IMG/VR virus record: IMGVR_UViG_3300047560_000910
Location: 1 to 39,013 of that record
From: a virus
Length of the DNA stretch: 39,013 nucleotides
Direction: 5' to 3' (one strand)
Shown here one piece after another: positions 1-7,953 of the stretch; position 1 is the stretch's first letter, and the number at the start of each line of letters is the position of its first letter. The notes beneath the pieces are model-generated. The model did no database searches, was not told where the DNA came from, and worked only from the letters and a program-made list of their open reading frames with translations. The translations under genes and the position numbers were made by a program.

Positions 1-106
1 GATTACGAATCAGAAATTCGCTATCATCCTCACCAGTAATCTCAGCAAGAATTTCTTCTCCTGTTACGAGTTTAATTTGTCTAATGTCTCTTGGAAGATA
101 TTTCAT
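1..106 (-). CDS. Sm-like (LSm-type) small protein, 3' part outside window
   Basis: Only the first 35 codons are in the window. The protein begins MKYLPRDIRQIKLVTGEEIL, and the segment IKLVTGEEILAEI resembles the first strands of small Sm/LSm-fold proteins that marine T4-like phages often carry. The ATG at 106 overlaps the stop codon of uvsW as ATGA, so it should be translationally coupled to uvsW and belong to the same uvsY-uvsW transcript. Sm-fold proteins usually bind RNA. Here the role is unknown, and the family call rests on one short N-terminal motif. Confidence 0.5.
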   Translation of the reverse strand, partial: MKYLPRDIRQIKLVTGEEILAEITGEDDSEFLIRN

Positions 107-1584
107 GTCAATTGAATCTCGTGTATCGTGTAATTGAACTGCTCTTTAGTATATATCTGCACGCGTATACCTGCATGCTGTAACGTAAAGTTCTTGTTAG
201 TCTTCCAATGTAAGTCATCACAAATATCATATAAGACAGTATCACGACCATCATCTGATTTACGAAGACCACGACCAATAGATTGTAACACCTTAATCTG
301 TGACTTCGAAGGGGAAGCGAAGATAACGTTATGTAGGTTACGAATGTTAATACCAGTTGAGAATGTACCTAACGATGCAACGATGATAGCATCTTTCTCT
401 TTTTCCGTAATAGCACGAATTGCTTCACGATCATCAACTGCTGTTTCACCTGACACATAGAAAATCTTTCGACCTTCTGCTGCCTTTTCTTGAATCAGTT
501 TGAATAAAGGTTTACCATGCTTCTCAACTAGATTGAAGAGAACAAGTGTATTACCTTGCTGTGACAATGCAAGATTACGTACAAAGTTATTTCGCTTCTG
601 ATGCGATACAATAAAATCGATTTCCTCAGCGTATGTCTTGCCTTTAACTTGCTTACATTCATCATCGCTATACTTCAACACCAAACACTTGATATCGAGT
701 TTAGCAATCTGATCATTGTCCATCAGTGATTTAGTTGTAGTAACCTGATAAACTGGACCAAACAATCCTTCTAATACAAGCTTGTGTGTCAGTGTACCAT
801 CTAATGTACCTGTTAAACCAAAACGATATGGACAATCAGTTAACTTCTCCATGATAGAAGATAGTGACTTGGCTTGGAATGTATGCGCTTCATCACCTAC
901 GACCATTCTAAACGGTTCGAACCATGACTTAGGCATCTTATAGATTGATTGCCAAGTTGTAATAACGATTGGTGCTAATGTATCTTTCTCTTTACCGCTA
1001 TAGATTGTATGAATCATAGACTCATCAAATCCATCATCATTCTGTGCATACGACAAGAAGTCTGAACGCATCTGTTCAACTAGCGATGTTGTTGGTACAA
1101 TCAAGAGCATACGCTTACCTTTGATTGCTTCGAAGAAGAATCTAGTAAGGATGTAAATGATGAATGATTTGCCTGAAGATGTAGGCGAGAGAAGCAATGC
1201 ACGTTTATTACGTAGCGCATGTGTCACTGCTGTGTATTGATAATCATGAGGTTCGAATGGAACGTTCAAGATTTTTTGACGGAAGAGTTTAACATCCTCT
1301 TCGTTTATTTTTGCGATATGACCATTGAAGTTCTGCTCAACAACGTAATCACGTTCCTCTGCAAACTTCTTAATATAATCTAATAGACCAACATATAGTG
1401 TTAATGAACGTAGATCGTATAAACGGATCTTACCGTCCCACATTTTATTTTTAAATGCAGGCATGAACTTATAACCCGGAACATAGAACGTGAAATAGTC
1501 TGCTAGTTCTTGTCTAACACCGCTATCGCATTCTATACGGATGAATACGTCATTGACTTTACTAATTACTAACTTGTCCATCAT
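103..1584 (-). CDS. uvsW: UvsW-like superfamily 2 DNA helicase
   Basis: About 493 residues. UvsW is the T4 recombination helicase that branch-migrates and unwinds recombination intermediates and R-loops, helping the switch from origin- to recombination-dependent replication. Visible motifs are Walker A SPTSSGKS (about residues 133-140), the DEAH box GDEAH (about 230-234), the SF2 motif GLTGT and motif VI QSIGRGLRK. I chose the ATG at 1584, which overlaps the uvsY stop as ATGATG, over an upstream GTG at 1608 lying inside uvsY. The gene follows uvsY directly, as in T4-like marine phages, and probably shares the sigma70-like promoter ahead of uvsY. Length is close to T4 UvsW. Confidence 0.93.
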   Translation of the reverse strand: MMDKLVISKVNDVFIRIECDSGVRQELADYFTFYVPGYKFMPAFKNKMWDGKIRLYDLRSLTLYVGLLDYIKKFAEERDYVVEQNFNGHIAKINEEDVKLFRQKILNVPFEPHDYQYTAVTHALRNKRALLLSPTSSGKSFIIYILTRFFFEAIKGKRMLLIVPTTSLVEQMRSDFLSYAQNDDGFDESMIHTIYSGKEKDTLAPIVITTWQSIYKMPKSWFEPFRMVVGDEAHTFQAKSLSSIMEKLTDCPYRFGLTGTLDGTLTHKLVLEGLFGPVYQVTTTKSLMDNDQIAKLDIKCLVLKYSDDECKQVKGKTYAEEIDFIVSHQKRNNFVRNLALSQQGNTLVLFNLVEKHGKPLFKLIQEKAAEGRKIFYVSGETAVDDREAIRAITEKEKDAIIVASLGTFSTGINIRNLHNVIFASPSKSQIKVLQSIGRGLRKSDDGRDTVLYDICDDLHWKTNKNFTLQHAGIRVQIYTKEQFNYTIHEIQLT

Positions 1585-2030
1585 CCACCAGAAGTGAACT
1601 GCCTCCACTTAATCATATTCGAAATAGTCTGATGTCTCCATGTAATGTTAGAAACGATATCAGATAATGTATCTATCACAGTTTTCCAATACTCAATTGC
1701 AGATTGTAAGCGTTGAATATCTGGATCAGCATCATAGAAATAATCCATGTCACTCTTCATTGGTTTGGTTAATCCATTAAATGGATCATAATCCCAACCT
1801 TTGTCATCAATAGTGTTCTTGTCCATCTTGCCGTTATACCACATAAACTTATCGCGCAGAAGAGTTTTAAACTCCAACTCTTTGCGGTGCTTTTGTAGTT
1901 TGGCTTGGGAAAGAAGCTCCACGTATTTTGAGTGGAGCTTTGGTGTTTCACGTGAAGACTTGTCTAATTCGAATTCCTCGATTACACAATCTTTTTTCCA
2001 TTCATCTAGTATTTGTTCAAGTGTTAGCAT
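1581..2030 (-). CDS. uvsY: UvsY recombination mediator
   Basis: 149 residues, similar in length to T4 UvsY (137). In T4 it loads the UvsX recombinase onto gp32-coated single-stranded DNA. The N-terminus (LTLEQILDEWKKDC) carries the conserved acidic-helical start, the middle is a basic coiled-coil-like region (AKLQKHRKELEFKTLLRDKF), and the C-terminus ends in WRHQTI-IKWRQFTSG, which matches the family's C-terminal pattern. Its position next to uvsW agrees with marine T4-like genomes. The ATG at 2030 lies just downstream of a TTTACT-17-TATAAT promoter and a small hairpin in the leader. Unlike its structural neighbours it has no late promoter. Confidence 0.88.
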   Translation of the reverse strand: MLTLEQILDEWKKDCVIEEFELDKSSRETPKLHSKYVELLSQAKLQKHRKELEFKTLLRDKFMWYNGKMDKNTIDDKGWDYDPFNGLTKPMKSDMDYFYDADPDIQRLQSAIEYWKTVIDTLSDIVSNITWRHQTISNMIKWRQFTSGG

Positions 2031-2045
2031 ATTAAAATTTTCAGC

Positions 2046-2062
2046 GGGTTAATGATTAACCC
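2046..2062 (-). promoter_or_regulatory. Hairpin in uvsY leader
   Basis: A perfect 7-bp stem GGGTTAA/TTAACCC with a 3-nt TGA loop lies just downstream of the uvsY -10 box, so it would form at or near the 5' end of the uvsY-uvsW mRNA. It could stabilise the transcript or act as an operator. It is not followed by a T-run on the minus strand, so it is unlikely to be an intrinsic terminator. Confidence 0.4.
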
Positions 2063-2091
2063 ATTATATCATGTTTTTATTCAAAAGTAAA
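2063..2091 (-). promoter_or_regulatory. Sigma70-like promoter for uvsY-uvsW
   Basis: On the minus strand TTTACT (2091-2086) is followed after exactly 17 nt by a perfect TATAAT (2068-2063), about 30 nt before the uvsY start. This is a host-sigma70-type promoter. It overlaps the 3' end of the upstream tube-fold gene and would allow the recombination genes to be expressed before late transcription begins. Confidence 0.6.
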
Positions 2092-2562
2092 GTAATCGTA
2101 CCTAAATGTTACATCAATCGTTCCATATACAACTTCTGCTTCAGCAACGTTAAAGTTAACATTACCTAATTCAACAGGGAATGCGTTTCTAAAGATAATC
2201 TTTTTATTCGGATTATTTTTACTTGTTAAGATGTGTGCAGTAATATCATCATACATGTCTGATGCATTATTTGCTGTTACTGATTTTAACAACCAATCAT
2301 AGATTTCTTTAAAGTTATCCATATCTTCAGAGACTAACATCGTTACACTTAATGGTGCATATACGAGTTTGTCACCTGGAAAATATGCGTCACGTTGTGG
2401 ACGAGCAGCAACAGTTTCACTCACCGTAATATTTGGAATGGTGAATGTCTGCAAGAAAAATTCAACGTTTGGTGCACGATGAAATGTTAATTTAAACCCG
2501 TCTGATACTGCTAACGGATTCTTGTTTTGTGTTAATACACTTGATCCTGGGATGATTTTCAT
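2077..2562 (-). CDS. Tail-tube-fold protein at the gp3 locus
   Basis: 161 residues. The central region reads like the T4 gp19/gp54 tube family: IPNITVSETVAARPQRDAYF, then PGDKLVYAPLSVTML and EDMDNFKEIYDWL. It is clearly different from the 175-residue gp19 at 7954-8481. In marine T4-like phages the gene between gp23 and uvsY is usually gp3, the tail completion and sheath-stabilising protein, so gp3 is the favoured identity by position. A gp54-like baseplate-tube junction role is the alternative. It has its own TATAAATA late promoter 18 nt upstream of the ATG and a good Shine-Dalgarno (GGAGATATT-ATG). The virion assignment is firm; the exact gp number is not. Confidence 0.6.
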   Translation of the reverse strand: MKIIPGSSVLTQNKNPLAVSDGFKLTFHRAPNVEFFLQTFTIPNITVSETVAARPQRDAYFPGDKLVYAPLSVTMLVSEDMDNFKEIYDWLLKSVTANNASDMYDDITAHILTSKNNPNKKIIFRNAFPVELGNVNFNVAEAEVVYGTIDVTFRYDYFTFE

Positions 2563-2579
2563 AATATCTCCTATGAAAC

Positions 2580-2587
2580 TATTTATA
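2580..2587 (-). promoter_or_regulatory. T4-type late promoter before tube-fold gene
   Basis: An exact TATAAATA on the minus strand ends 18 nt before the ATG at 2562, with a GGAG ribosome site between them. This is the consensus read by the gp55-class late sigma factor of T4-like phages. It sits just after the gp23 terminator, so it restarts transcription there. Confidence 0.75.
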
Positions 2588-2600
2588 AGCCACCCAAATG

Positions 2601-2630
2601 AAAAAAGAGGGACCGAAGTCCCTCTTTAAA
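2601..2630 (-). terminator. Intrinsic terminator after gp23
   Basis: On the minus strand a 10-bp perfect stem AAAGAGGGAC/GTCCCTCTTT closes on a TTCG tetraloop and runs into a stretch of six T residues. The stem covers 2604-2627 and the T-run 2606-2601. It lies about 35 nt past the gp23 stop and should end the head-gene transcript. Confidence 0.85.
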
Positions 2631-2661
2631 GTCTTACTTATAATTTTTGTTATGTGTAAGA

Positions 2662-4038
2662 TTAAGCGTCTAACAAACCAGTAACTTTGAAGATACGGAA
2701 GTAAACGTTAGAACGGTTCAAGCCAACACCGTTAGACAATGCAGCTGGGTTTGCAAATGGGTTTGCAATCATACCGTAACGTGTCTTGAAACCGATCTTA
2801 GGTTGGAATGTACCTTGGTCAACTGCACGAACCATTGTTAATGGAACGTATGGGCAGTAGAATAGACCAGCGTCGTATGGGTTTGTACCACGGTAACCAA
2901 CAGTGATGTAGTCTGTAGTTGCATATGGATCGATATAAACCTTGATACGACCGTTGATTGTACCAGCAAATGTGTTACCAGTGTCATCAACTTGCAATGC
3001 TGTTGACATTGCTGGGTTGTATACTAACATACCAGAAGCGGCAAGAGCTGTAGCAACATCGCTTGAACAAACGATGAAGTTACCTTTACCACGACGTGTA
3101 TCTTTAGCGATTTGGTTCGCTTCACGGTCTAACTGAACTAGAAGACCCTTGAACTTTTCAACTGACCAACGACCGTCAGCATCAGTTGCTAGGTTAAATG
3201 TACCAGCGCTTGTGCAGTTAGCTGTTTGAGCACCTAACTTAGCCTTAACGTTGATAGTACGGATAACTTCACGGTTAATTTCAGCAAGAATTTCTGCAGA
3301 AAGGATGTTAGACAATTCAGTCTCAGCGTCAAGACCATGAACTGCTTTCAAGTCTTGTGCCAATTCCATTGTGTATTCAGCTTTCAATGCACGTGTTTGT
3401 GCAGTTACAGTAGCTTTCTCGATTGAGAATGCCATTTGTGCGAAGCTGTTTGAAGAAGAATCACCAAGTGCTTCACCTTCAGCTGTAGTCATACCTGAAC
3501 CAACACCGAATGGGTCAGCAACTGTATCAGCAGCAGTAGTACCAGCTGTACCAGCACCACCAGCGTTAACTGTTGTGTCAGTACCTGGAAGAGATGAAGA
3601 ATCACCACCGTGTGTACCGTTCTTAGGAGTACCAGTTGCACCGTTGAATGAAGAGCTAGAGAAGTCTGTATCAGCTTCTTGGTATAGAGCTTCAGCACCG
3701 TTTTGAGCTGTGTAGCGTGACTTCATAGCGAAGATCAAGCCAGTTGGACCTGACATTGGTTGAACACCAGCGATGTCATAAGCCATTAGGTTAGGCATAG
3801 AACGGCGAACCAAGCTGATAAGGATTGGGTCGAAGTTAGAGATGCCAGCGCCTGTAGCGTTAGTGTGAGCAGCTTCAGTCATGAAACCTGCTTGAGCACG
3901 TTCTTCAGCTAATGCCTTCTCTTGGTTTTCTAGGATAACAGCAGTAACTGCACGCTTGTATGGGTCAGTAATTGCTGGTAGATCTGCGTGGTCGAGAACT
4001 TCAGACCATTTTTGTTGCGATTGTTCTGATAAAAACAT
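2662..4038 (-). CDS. 23: Major capsid protein gp23
   Basis: 458 residues. It forms the hexameric lattice of the T4-type head. Diagnostic stretches are GISNFDPILISLVRRSMPNL, DIAGVQPMSGPTGLIFAM and AMAFSIEK-type sequence before RALKAEYTMELAQDLK. The N-terminal about 60 residues form the propeptide expected to be removed by gp21 protease; a likely site is FMTE|A near residue 55, although T4 prefers Ile or Leu two residues before the Glu. A Ser/Thr/Gly-rich low-complexity stretch spans roughly residues 127-195, where gp23 sequences vary. The gene follows gp22 and has a Shine-Dalgarno (GGAAAACATAAA-ATG). A strong terminator lies downstream. Confidence 0.97.
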   Translation of the reverse strand: MFLSEQSQQKWSEVLDHADLPAITDPYKRAVTAVILENQEKALAEERAQAGFMTEAAHTNATGAGISNFDPILISLVRRSMPNLMAYDIAGVQPMSGPTGLIFAMKSRYTAQNGAEALYQEADTDFSSSSFNGATGTPKNGTHGGDSSSLPGTDTTVNAGGAGTAGTTAADTVADPFGVGSGMTTAEGEALGDSSSNSFAQMAFSIEKATVTAQTRALKAEYTMELAQDLKAVHGLDAETELSNILSAEILAEINREVIRTINVKAKLGAQTANCTSAGTFNLATDADGRWSVEKFKGLLVQLDREANQIAKDTRRGKGNFIVCSSDVATALAASGMLVYNPAMSTALQVDDTGNTFAGTINGRIKVYIDPYATTDYITVGYRGTNPYDAGLFYCPYVPLTMVRAVDQGTFQPKIGFKTRYGMIANPFANPAALSNGVGLNRSNVYFRIFKVTGLLDA

Positions 4039-4052
4039 TTTATGTTTTCCTT

Positions 4053-5138
4053 TTATTTCTTGATAGTACGGGAAATGGCAGCCATGTAAGCTGTCATACG
4101 TGGTGAAGTAACTGCTTCAGTGGATTGCTCTTCTACTTCTTCTGAAATAGTTTCAGTAGTTGTAGTCTTTGTGAAGTGAGCTTCTTTAACGATAGAAACT
4201 TTCTTAGCGAATGCTTCAGCGTCTTCAAAGTCAACACCTTCAACTAGGCCAGCAAGCTTATCAGCTTCTGTAGCGATCATGCCTTCAGTAGCTTCACGAA
4301 CGATTTTTTCACGAGTAAGTTCTTCAACTGCCTCTGCAAGCTTAACTGATTGCTCAGTAGTTGCTTGTAATTGTTCTTCAAGTTCTTCAACTTGTTCAGC
4401 TAAACCGTCAACTAGGTCTGCCTTGCCTTCTGGAACTTCAACGTAGTGTTCTACGAATACGTTCTTTAAAGAGTCAATGAATGATTCAGCAATCTCAGCA
4501 CGTAGGCCAGATTCAACTGCAACTTCATTTTCTTCCATCCATTGTTCAACAACATAGTTCAAATAACCGTCGATTTTCTCAACTAGTTCTGAACGAATGC
4601 CTTGTACTTCTTCATCTAATTTAGATTGATACTGATCTTCTAGTTTCTCTACTTCTTCTGACAAACGTGAAGATAATGCAGCTTGGAATAATACAGTAGT
4701 CTTCTCTTTGAATTCCTCAGAGAGATTAGCTTCGCCTTCAACAAGAGCTTTTAGGTCTTCTTGAACTTGTTCTTCGCTAACTACTTGTTTTTCTTCAGCC
4801 TTAACTTCTTGTTCAGCAGCCTCTTCAGCGAAGAGTTTACCGTAAATAACTTGAAGGTCTTCCTTTTTTAGACTGTTCAGTTTTTCAACTGTCTTTGCAA
4901 TGATGCCCGATTTAGTTTTTGGTGCTTCAGCAGTTTTAGTTGCGCCTAGATCGGCAAGAGTTTTCTTCTTGTCGTCTTGGAAGTCCGCACCTTGACCAAA
5001 GTCGGCAGACTTAGCGTCGCCCTTTGTGTCGATAGATGCAGCTGCGCTGCCTTCTTCTAGCTGTTCCTCAGAAACTTCAACGAGTTGTTCATCACTAAGC
5101 TGTTCGTCTAGTTGATCTTTAAGATCTTTTTGTGACAT
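4053..5138 (-). CDS. 22: Prohead core scaffold gp22
   Basis: 361 residues, very rich in Glu, Gln, Lys and Ala and almost fully helical or coiled-coil in appearance. T4 gp22 is the main internal scaffold of the prohead and is digested by gp21 during maturation. The sequence holds many (I/L)-x-E tripeptides that could be cleavage sites. A region ending EADKLAGLVEGVDFEDAEAF resembles the conserved C-terminal part of marine gp22 proteins, and the protein ends SPRMTAYMAAISRTIKK. It lies between gp21 and gp23 as expected and has a strong AAGGAG ribosome site before its ATG. Length is larger than T4 gp22 (about 269). Confidence 0.9.
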   Translation of the reverse strand: MSQKDLKDQLDEQLSDEQLVEVSEEQLEEGSAAASIDTKGDAKSADFGQGADFQDDKKKTLADLGATKTAEAPKTKSGIIAKTVEKLNSLKKEDLQVIYGKLFAEEAAEQEVKAEEKQVVSEEQVQEDLKALVEGEANLSEEFKEKTTVLFQAALSSRLSEEVEKLEDQYQSKLDEEVQGIRSELVEKIDGYLNYVVEQWMEENEVAVESGLRAEIAESFIDSLKNVFVEHYVEVPEGKADLVDGLAEQVEELEEQLQATTEQSVKLAEAVEELTREKIVREATEGMIATEADKLAGLVEGVDFEDAEAFAKKVSIVKEAHFTKTTTTETISEEVEEQSTEAVTSPRMTAYMAAISRTIKK

Positions 5139-5156
5139 TCAAATCACTCCTTAGTG

Positions 5157-5804
5157 TTAAAGTTTAGAGAGGAAATGTTGGAAAACACGAATCTGTGCTT
5201 CAGCAAGCTGAGCCTTAGGTGTTCTCTTAATTTCAGTCTCAATCTTTTCAATTTCCTGAGGTTTAAACACTCCATTGTCGCAAATCCATTCGACACCTTC
5301 CATGATTCCGTTAACGAAAGCTGCAGGTGCTGATGGATCTTGAACGATGTCGACAGTCGCTAAGTGAAAATCATTCTTCACATAGTTCACGCCGTTACGT
5401 GCCTCAAGACTACCCATACCACGAGATGATACTCCTAATTTTACACCGCCTTCGAGTAAACCTTTTACGATTTGACCCATAGGTGTGTTAAGGATTTTTG
5501 CCTTACCAATTACATTTGAACCTTCGATACGAAGATCTGTAATTAAGTGAGATACTTTGTCGAGGTTGATTGTTGGACCATCTGGGTGGTTCAACTCACC
5601 AACTGCACGACCTGTTTTTACTTGTTCACTGATGTATTTTTCAACAGCAGGATGCAAAATCTTTGATTCGTAAATACGACCATTGCGGTTCTGTGAATCA
5701 GCCATCATAAAGATACCTTCGATGAAGTAATCTTTAGTGCCATTCTGTTTAGCTTCAGTCACTACTTGAATGTCTGAGTCTAATGTTTCTGTAATTAGTT
5801 TCAT
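5157..5804 (-). CDS. 21: Prohead maturation protease gp21
   Basis: 215 residues, matching T4 gp21. This serine protease cleaves scaffold and capsid proteins inside the prohead. The expected catalytic segments are present: GELNHPDGPTI with His73, GVKLGVSSRGMGSL with Ser126/127, and DIVQDPSAPAAFV near residues 152-165. The start FIEGIFMMADSQNRNGRIY is also typical. Its ATG overlaps the stop of the small gp68-like gene as ATGA, so translation is probably coupled. The gp20-67-68-21-22-23 order is intact. Confidence 0.95.
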   Translation of the reverse strand: MKLITETLDSDIQVVTEAKQNGTKDYFIEGIFMMADSQNRNGRIYESKILHPAVEKYISEQVKTGRAVGELNHPDGPTINLDKVSHLITDLRIEGSNVIGKAKILNTPMGQIVKGLLEGGVKLGVSSRGMGSLEARNGVNYVKNDFHLATVDIVQDPSAPAAFVNGIMEGVEWICDNGVFKPQEIEKIETEIKRTPKAQLAEAQIRVFQHFLSKL

Positions 5805-6004
5805 TCTTTTAAATTCCCTAATGATTCAACCGCAATACTTGCAACTTCTTCAGCTGCTTCAAGAGTGAGGAACTCCTCAACTTGAATATCATTAATACAA
5901 ACTACATAAGAGTCTCTGATCATTTTGACCTGGACTCTACCGTTTTCTGCAACGTATGTACTTACTACATTGCTTCGTAATTCTTTAAATCTCTTCAGAT
6001 CCAT
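5801..6004 (-). CDS. Small gp68-position prohead core protein
   Basis: 67 residues from the ATG at 6004, which overlaps the end of the preceding gene by 20 nt and has GGAAG upstream. A longer reading from 6040 would lie further inside the upstream gene. The protein is basic at its start (MDLKRFKELR) and mixed alpha/beta later (VKMIRDSYVVCINDIQVEEF). It sits where T4 has gene 68, a minor prohead core protein of 141 residues, but is about half that length, and I see no direct sequence match. The name is positional. It is coupled by ATGA to gp21. Confidence 0.5.
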   Translation of the reverse strand: MDLKRFKELRSNVVSTYVAENGRVQVKMIRDSYVVCINDIQVEEFLTLEAAEEVASIAVESLGNLKE

Positions 6005-6212
6005 TAGATGCTTCCGTTTCAACTTGATCATCTGCATCATCAGTCACTTCAGGAGCTACAGCATTATTATAAATGCTTTTTGCTAACTCGATTTTCTTTG
6101 CTTGCAACATCTCGCCAATCTTAGCTGACATTGCATCATTGAATGCTGTATTCATTTGGTCGTTATCACCAGTTTCAATAGCACTCATCAAGTTATTTAC
6201 ATAATCACTCAT
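5985..6212 (-). CDS. gp67-like prohead core protein
   Basis: 75 residues, close to T4 gp67 (80). The segment FNDAMSAKIGEMLQAKKIEL is a recognisable motif of small prohead core proteins and scaffold N-termini in T4-like marine phages, and the C-terminus is very acidic (DDADDQVETEASNGSEEI). It comes right after the portal gene, as gene 67 does in T4. An exact late promoter ends 18 nt upstream of the ATG at 6212, which rules out the in-frame codon at 6227 as the normal start because that lies next to the -10 box. Confidence 0.65.
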   Translation of the reverse strand: MSDYVNNLMSAIETGDNDQMNTAFNDAMSAKIGEMLQAKKIELAKSIYNNAVAPEVTDDADDQVETEASNGSEEI

Positions 6213-6229
6213 GATTTTCTCTTTCAATA

Positions 6230-6237
6230 TATTTATA
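6230..6237 (-). promoter_or_regulatory. T4-type late promoter before gp67-like gene
   Basis: An exact TATAAATA on the minus strand, 18 nt ahead of the ATG at 6212. It would drive the gp67-68-21-22-23 head operon as far as the terminator near 2615. The arrangement copies the spacing seen at 2580-2587. Confidence 0.75.
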
Positions 6238-6257
6238 CAATTGTGTTTTTCAACACA

Positions 6258-7886
6258 TTAACCATTAAATGGATTTTTAGGTTCGAATGGATTAGATGGT
6301 TGTGGAGCTTCTTGCGGTGGTGCTGGAGGTGCATCCTGTGGAGGTGCGTCACCTGCAACCATGCCATTTGGACCAGCTGCCATATCAGAGACTGGTGCTT
6401 CTTCTTCACTGATCTCTTCATCCATCTCTTCAATCTCATCATCTGTGAATTGAAGCACATGCTTCTTAATCCATTTTTGAGAGTAGTATTTGCCAACATA
6501 AGGATCAACTAACGCTAACGTATTCAAACGTTCACGAAGGATTTCACCTTCTTTTAGTTCAGCAAAATAGTTGTCTTTAAAGAAGTCAACCTTAATTTGT
6601 TCCTTAAGCTTTTCCCAATCATCCTTATTGATGATACCTTTAAGGATAAGTTGTGTCTTAAGAGTCTGTAATAGTAAGTCAGCAAACTTCTTACGTAAAC
6701 GAGAAACAAACTTTGTGAACTTCAATTCATCACGAGAAATTTCAGATGAACGACCTAAGTTGAAACCTGATGATTCAGATTCCATACGTGACATAGGAAC
6801 GTTCAATGAACGATATAACTTTTTCTGGAAATAAATGATGTCTTCAATCTGACCTAGGTTTTCGCCACCTGGTAGAGTAGAAATTTCTGTACCTTTACCA
6901 CCTTCACGACGTGGTAACCAGAAGTCTTCAAGCATTGCCATATGTTTACGATCATCACGGATTTCACCAGTCGATGCGTCATATACAATCTTGTTCTTAT
7001 AGCGAGCCATGATATCGCGTAGATATGCTTCAGCTTTACCCTTTGGCAAGTTACCAACGTCGATGTAGAAAATACGACGTTCAGGTGCACGAGCCATACG
7101 ATAGATGACCAATGAGTCTTCCATCATACGTAACTGATTAACTGGTTTCAATGCTTTGTAAAGATGAGAAAGCATCTTCTTAGATGTAGCATCAATCAAA
7201 CCAGATGGTGTATAAATGATTGAGTCTTTAGAGATACGTAGACCTTGCGCACCACGTAAACCTGATGCGCCGCCAATACCAGCACCGCCTGACATCAATA
7301 CATCTTGATAGATGTAGAATTCATTGAAACCTTTAACTAAGCGTGCGCCAGTCTTTGGATCTTTTTCTTCAATGATCTGACGCACTTTACGAATCTTTAA
7401 AGAATCGATTGGACGCAATTCCAAAATACCATTCTTGGGATTCTTTTCATCAATGATCATATGATAGTACAAACGACCATCTACATACCACTTACGGAAA
7501 ATGTCATGCGCATTGATGTTGAATTTTAATAGACGAAGAACTTCTTTGAATTCGTCTGTGATAATCTTTTTAATCTTCTCGCTGTATTCCACATCATCAG
7601 TGATAATACGAACTGGTTGTGTATCTTCGTCTGCAACAATAGCTTCATTAATAATATCAGTGATAGCTGCATCGCACTCAGGATAAAGAGAGATTTCACG
7701 GTACTTCTTAATTAAGTCCGCATCATCTTTAGCCTTAGTGCCCTCGATATCTACATATTGCCCATAATGACCACCCTCGGATACAACCGATGCGCCGTCA
7801 TCTGTGTCAGGAGCAACAAAAGATTGTCGTTTCTTTTGTTCTTCCTCGTCCTTTTTACGAGATATTTCGAAGCCGAATAATTCCAT
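6258..7886 (-). CDS. 20: Portal vertex protein gp20
   Basis: 542 residues, near T4 gp20 (524). The portal is the dodecameric ring through which DNA enters and leaves the head; it also starts prohead assembly. The start MELFGFEISRKK, the segment KYREISLYPECDAAITDIIN and the block RAPERRIFYIDVGNLPKGKA are hallmarks. LNVPMSRMESESSGFNLGRS is also typical. The C-terminus is a Pro/Ala-rich tail (about residues 500-542). I chose the ATG at 7886, preceded by AAAAGG, over 7946, because the longer form would start inside an intergenic hairpin and adds residues not expected in gp20. Confidence 0.96.
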   Translation of the reverse strand: MELFGFEISRKKDEEEQKKRQSFVAPDTDDGASVVSEGGHYGQYVDIEGTKAKDDADLIKKYREISLYPECDAAITDIINEAIVADEDTQPVRIITDDVEYSEKIKKIITDEFKEVLRLLKFNINAHDIFRKWYVDGRLYYHMIIDEKNPKNGILELRPIDSLKIRKVRQIIEEKDPKTGARLVKGFNEFYIYQDVLMSGGAGIGGASGLRGAQGLRISKDSIIYTPSGLIDATSKKMLSHLYKALKPVNQLRMMEDSLVIYRMARAPERRIFYIDVGNLPKGKAEAYLRDIMARYKNKIVYDASTGEIRDDRKHMAMLEDFWLPRREGGKGTEISTLPGGENLGQIEDIIYFQKKLYRSLNVPMSRMESESSGFNLGRSSEISRDELKFTKFVSRLRKKFADLLLQTLKTQLILKGIINKDDWEKLKEQIKVDFFKDNYFAELKEGEILRERLNTLALVDPYVGKYYSQKWIKKHVLQFTDDEIEEMDEEISEEEAPVSDMAAGPNGMVAGDAPPQDAPPAPPQEAPQPSNPFEPKNPFNG

Positions 7887-7911
7887 TTTTAACCTTTTTA
7901 TATAACGAAAC

Positions 7912-7935
7912 GGAGAGAAGGTTTCCCCTCTCTCC
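7912..7935 (-). other. Intergenic hairpin between gp19 and gp20
   Basis: A 7-bp stem GGAGAGA/TCTCTCC is extended by two further G-C pairs after one A.C mismatch and closes on a 4-nt loop. On the minus strand it is followed by GTTTCGTT, only weakly T-rich. It may be a leaky terminator or an RNA-stability element that tunes gp20 against the more abundant gp18/gp19. No exact late promoter is seen between it and gp20. Confidence 0.5.
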
Positions 7936-7953
7936 TTATATATCAACTACTGA

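Noticed and set aside
3371-3706. Long plus-strand open frame opposite gp23
   Set aside because: It is the complement of a clear gp23 coding stretch of biased, low-complexity composition and has no recognisable product or plus-strand promoter.
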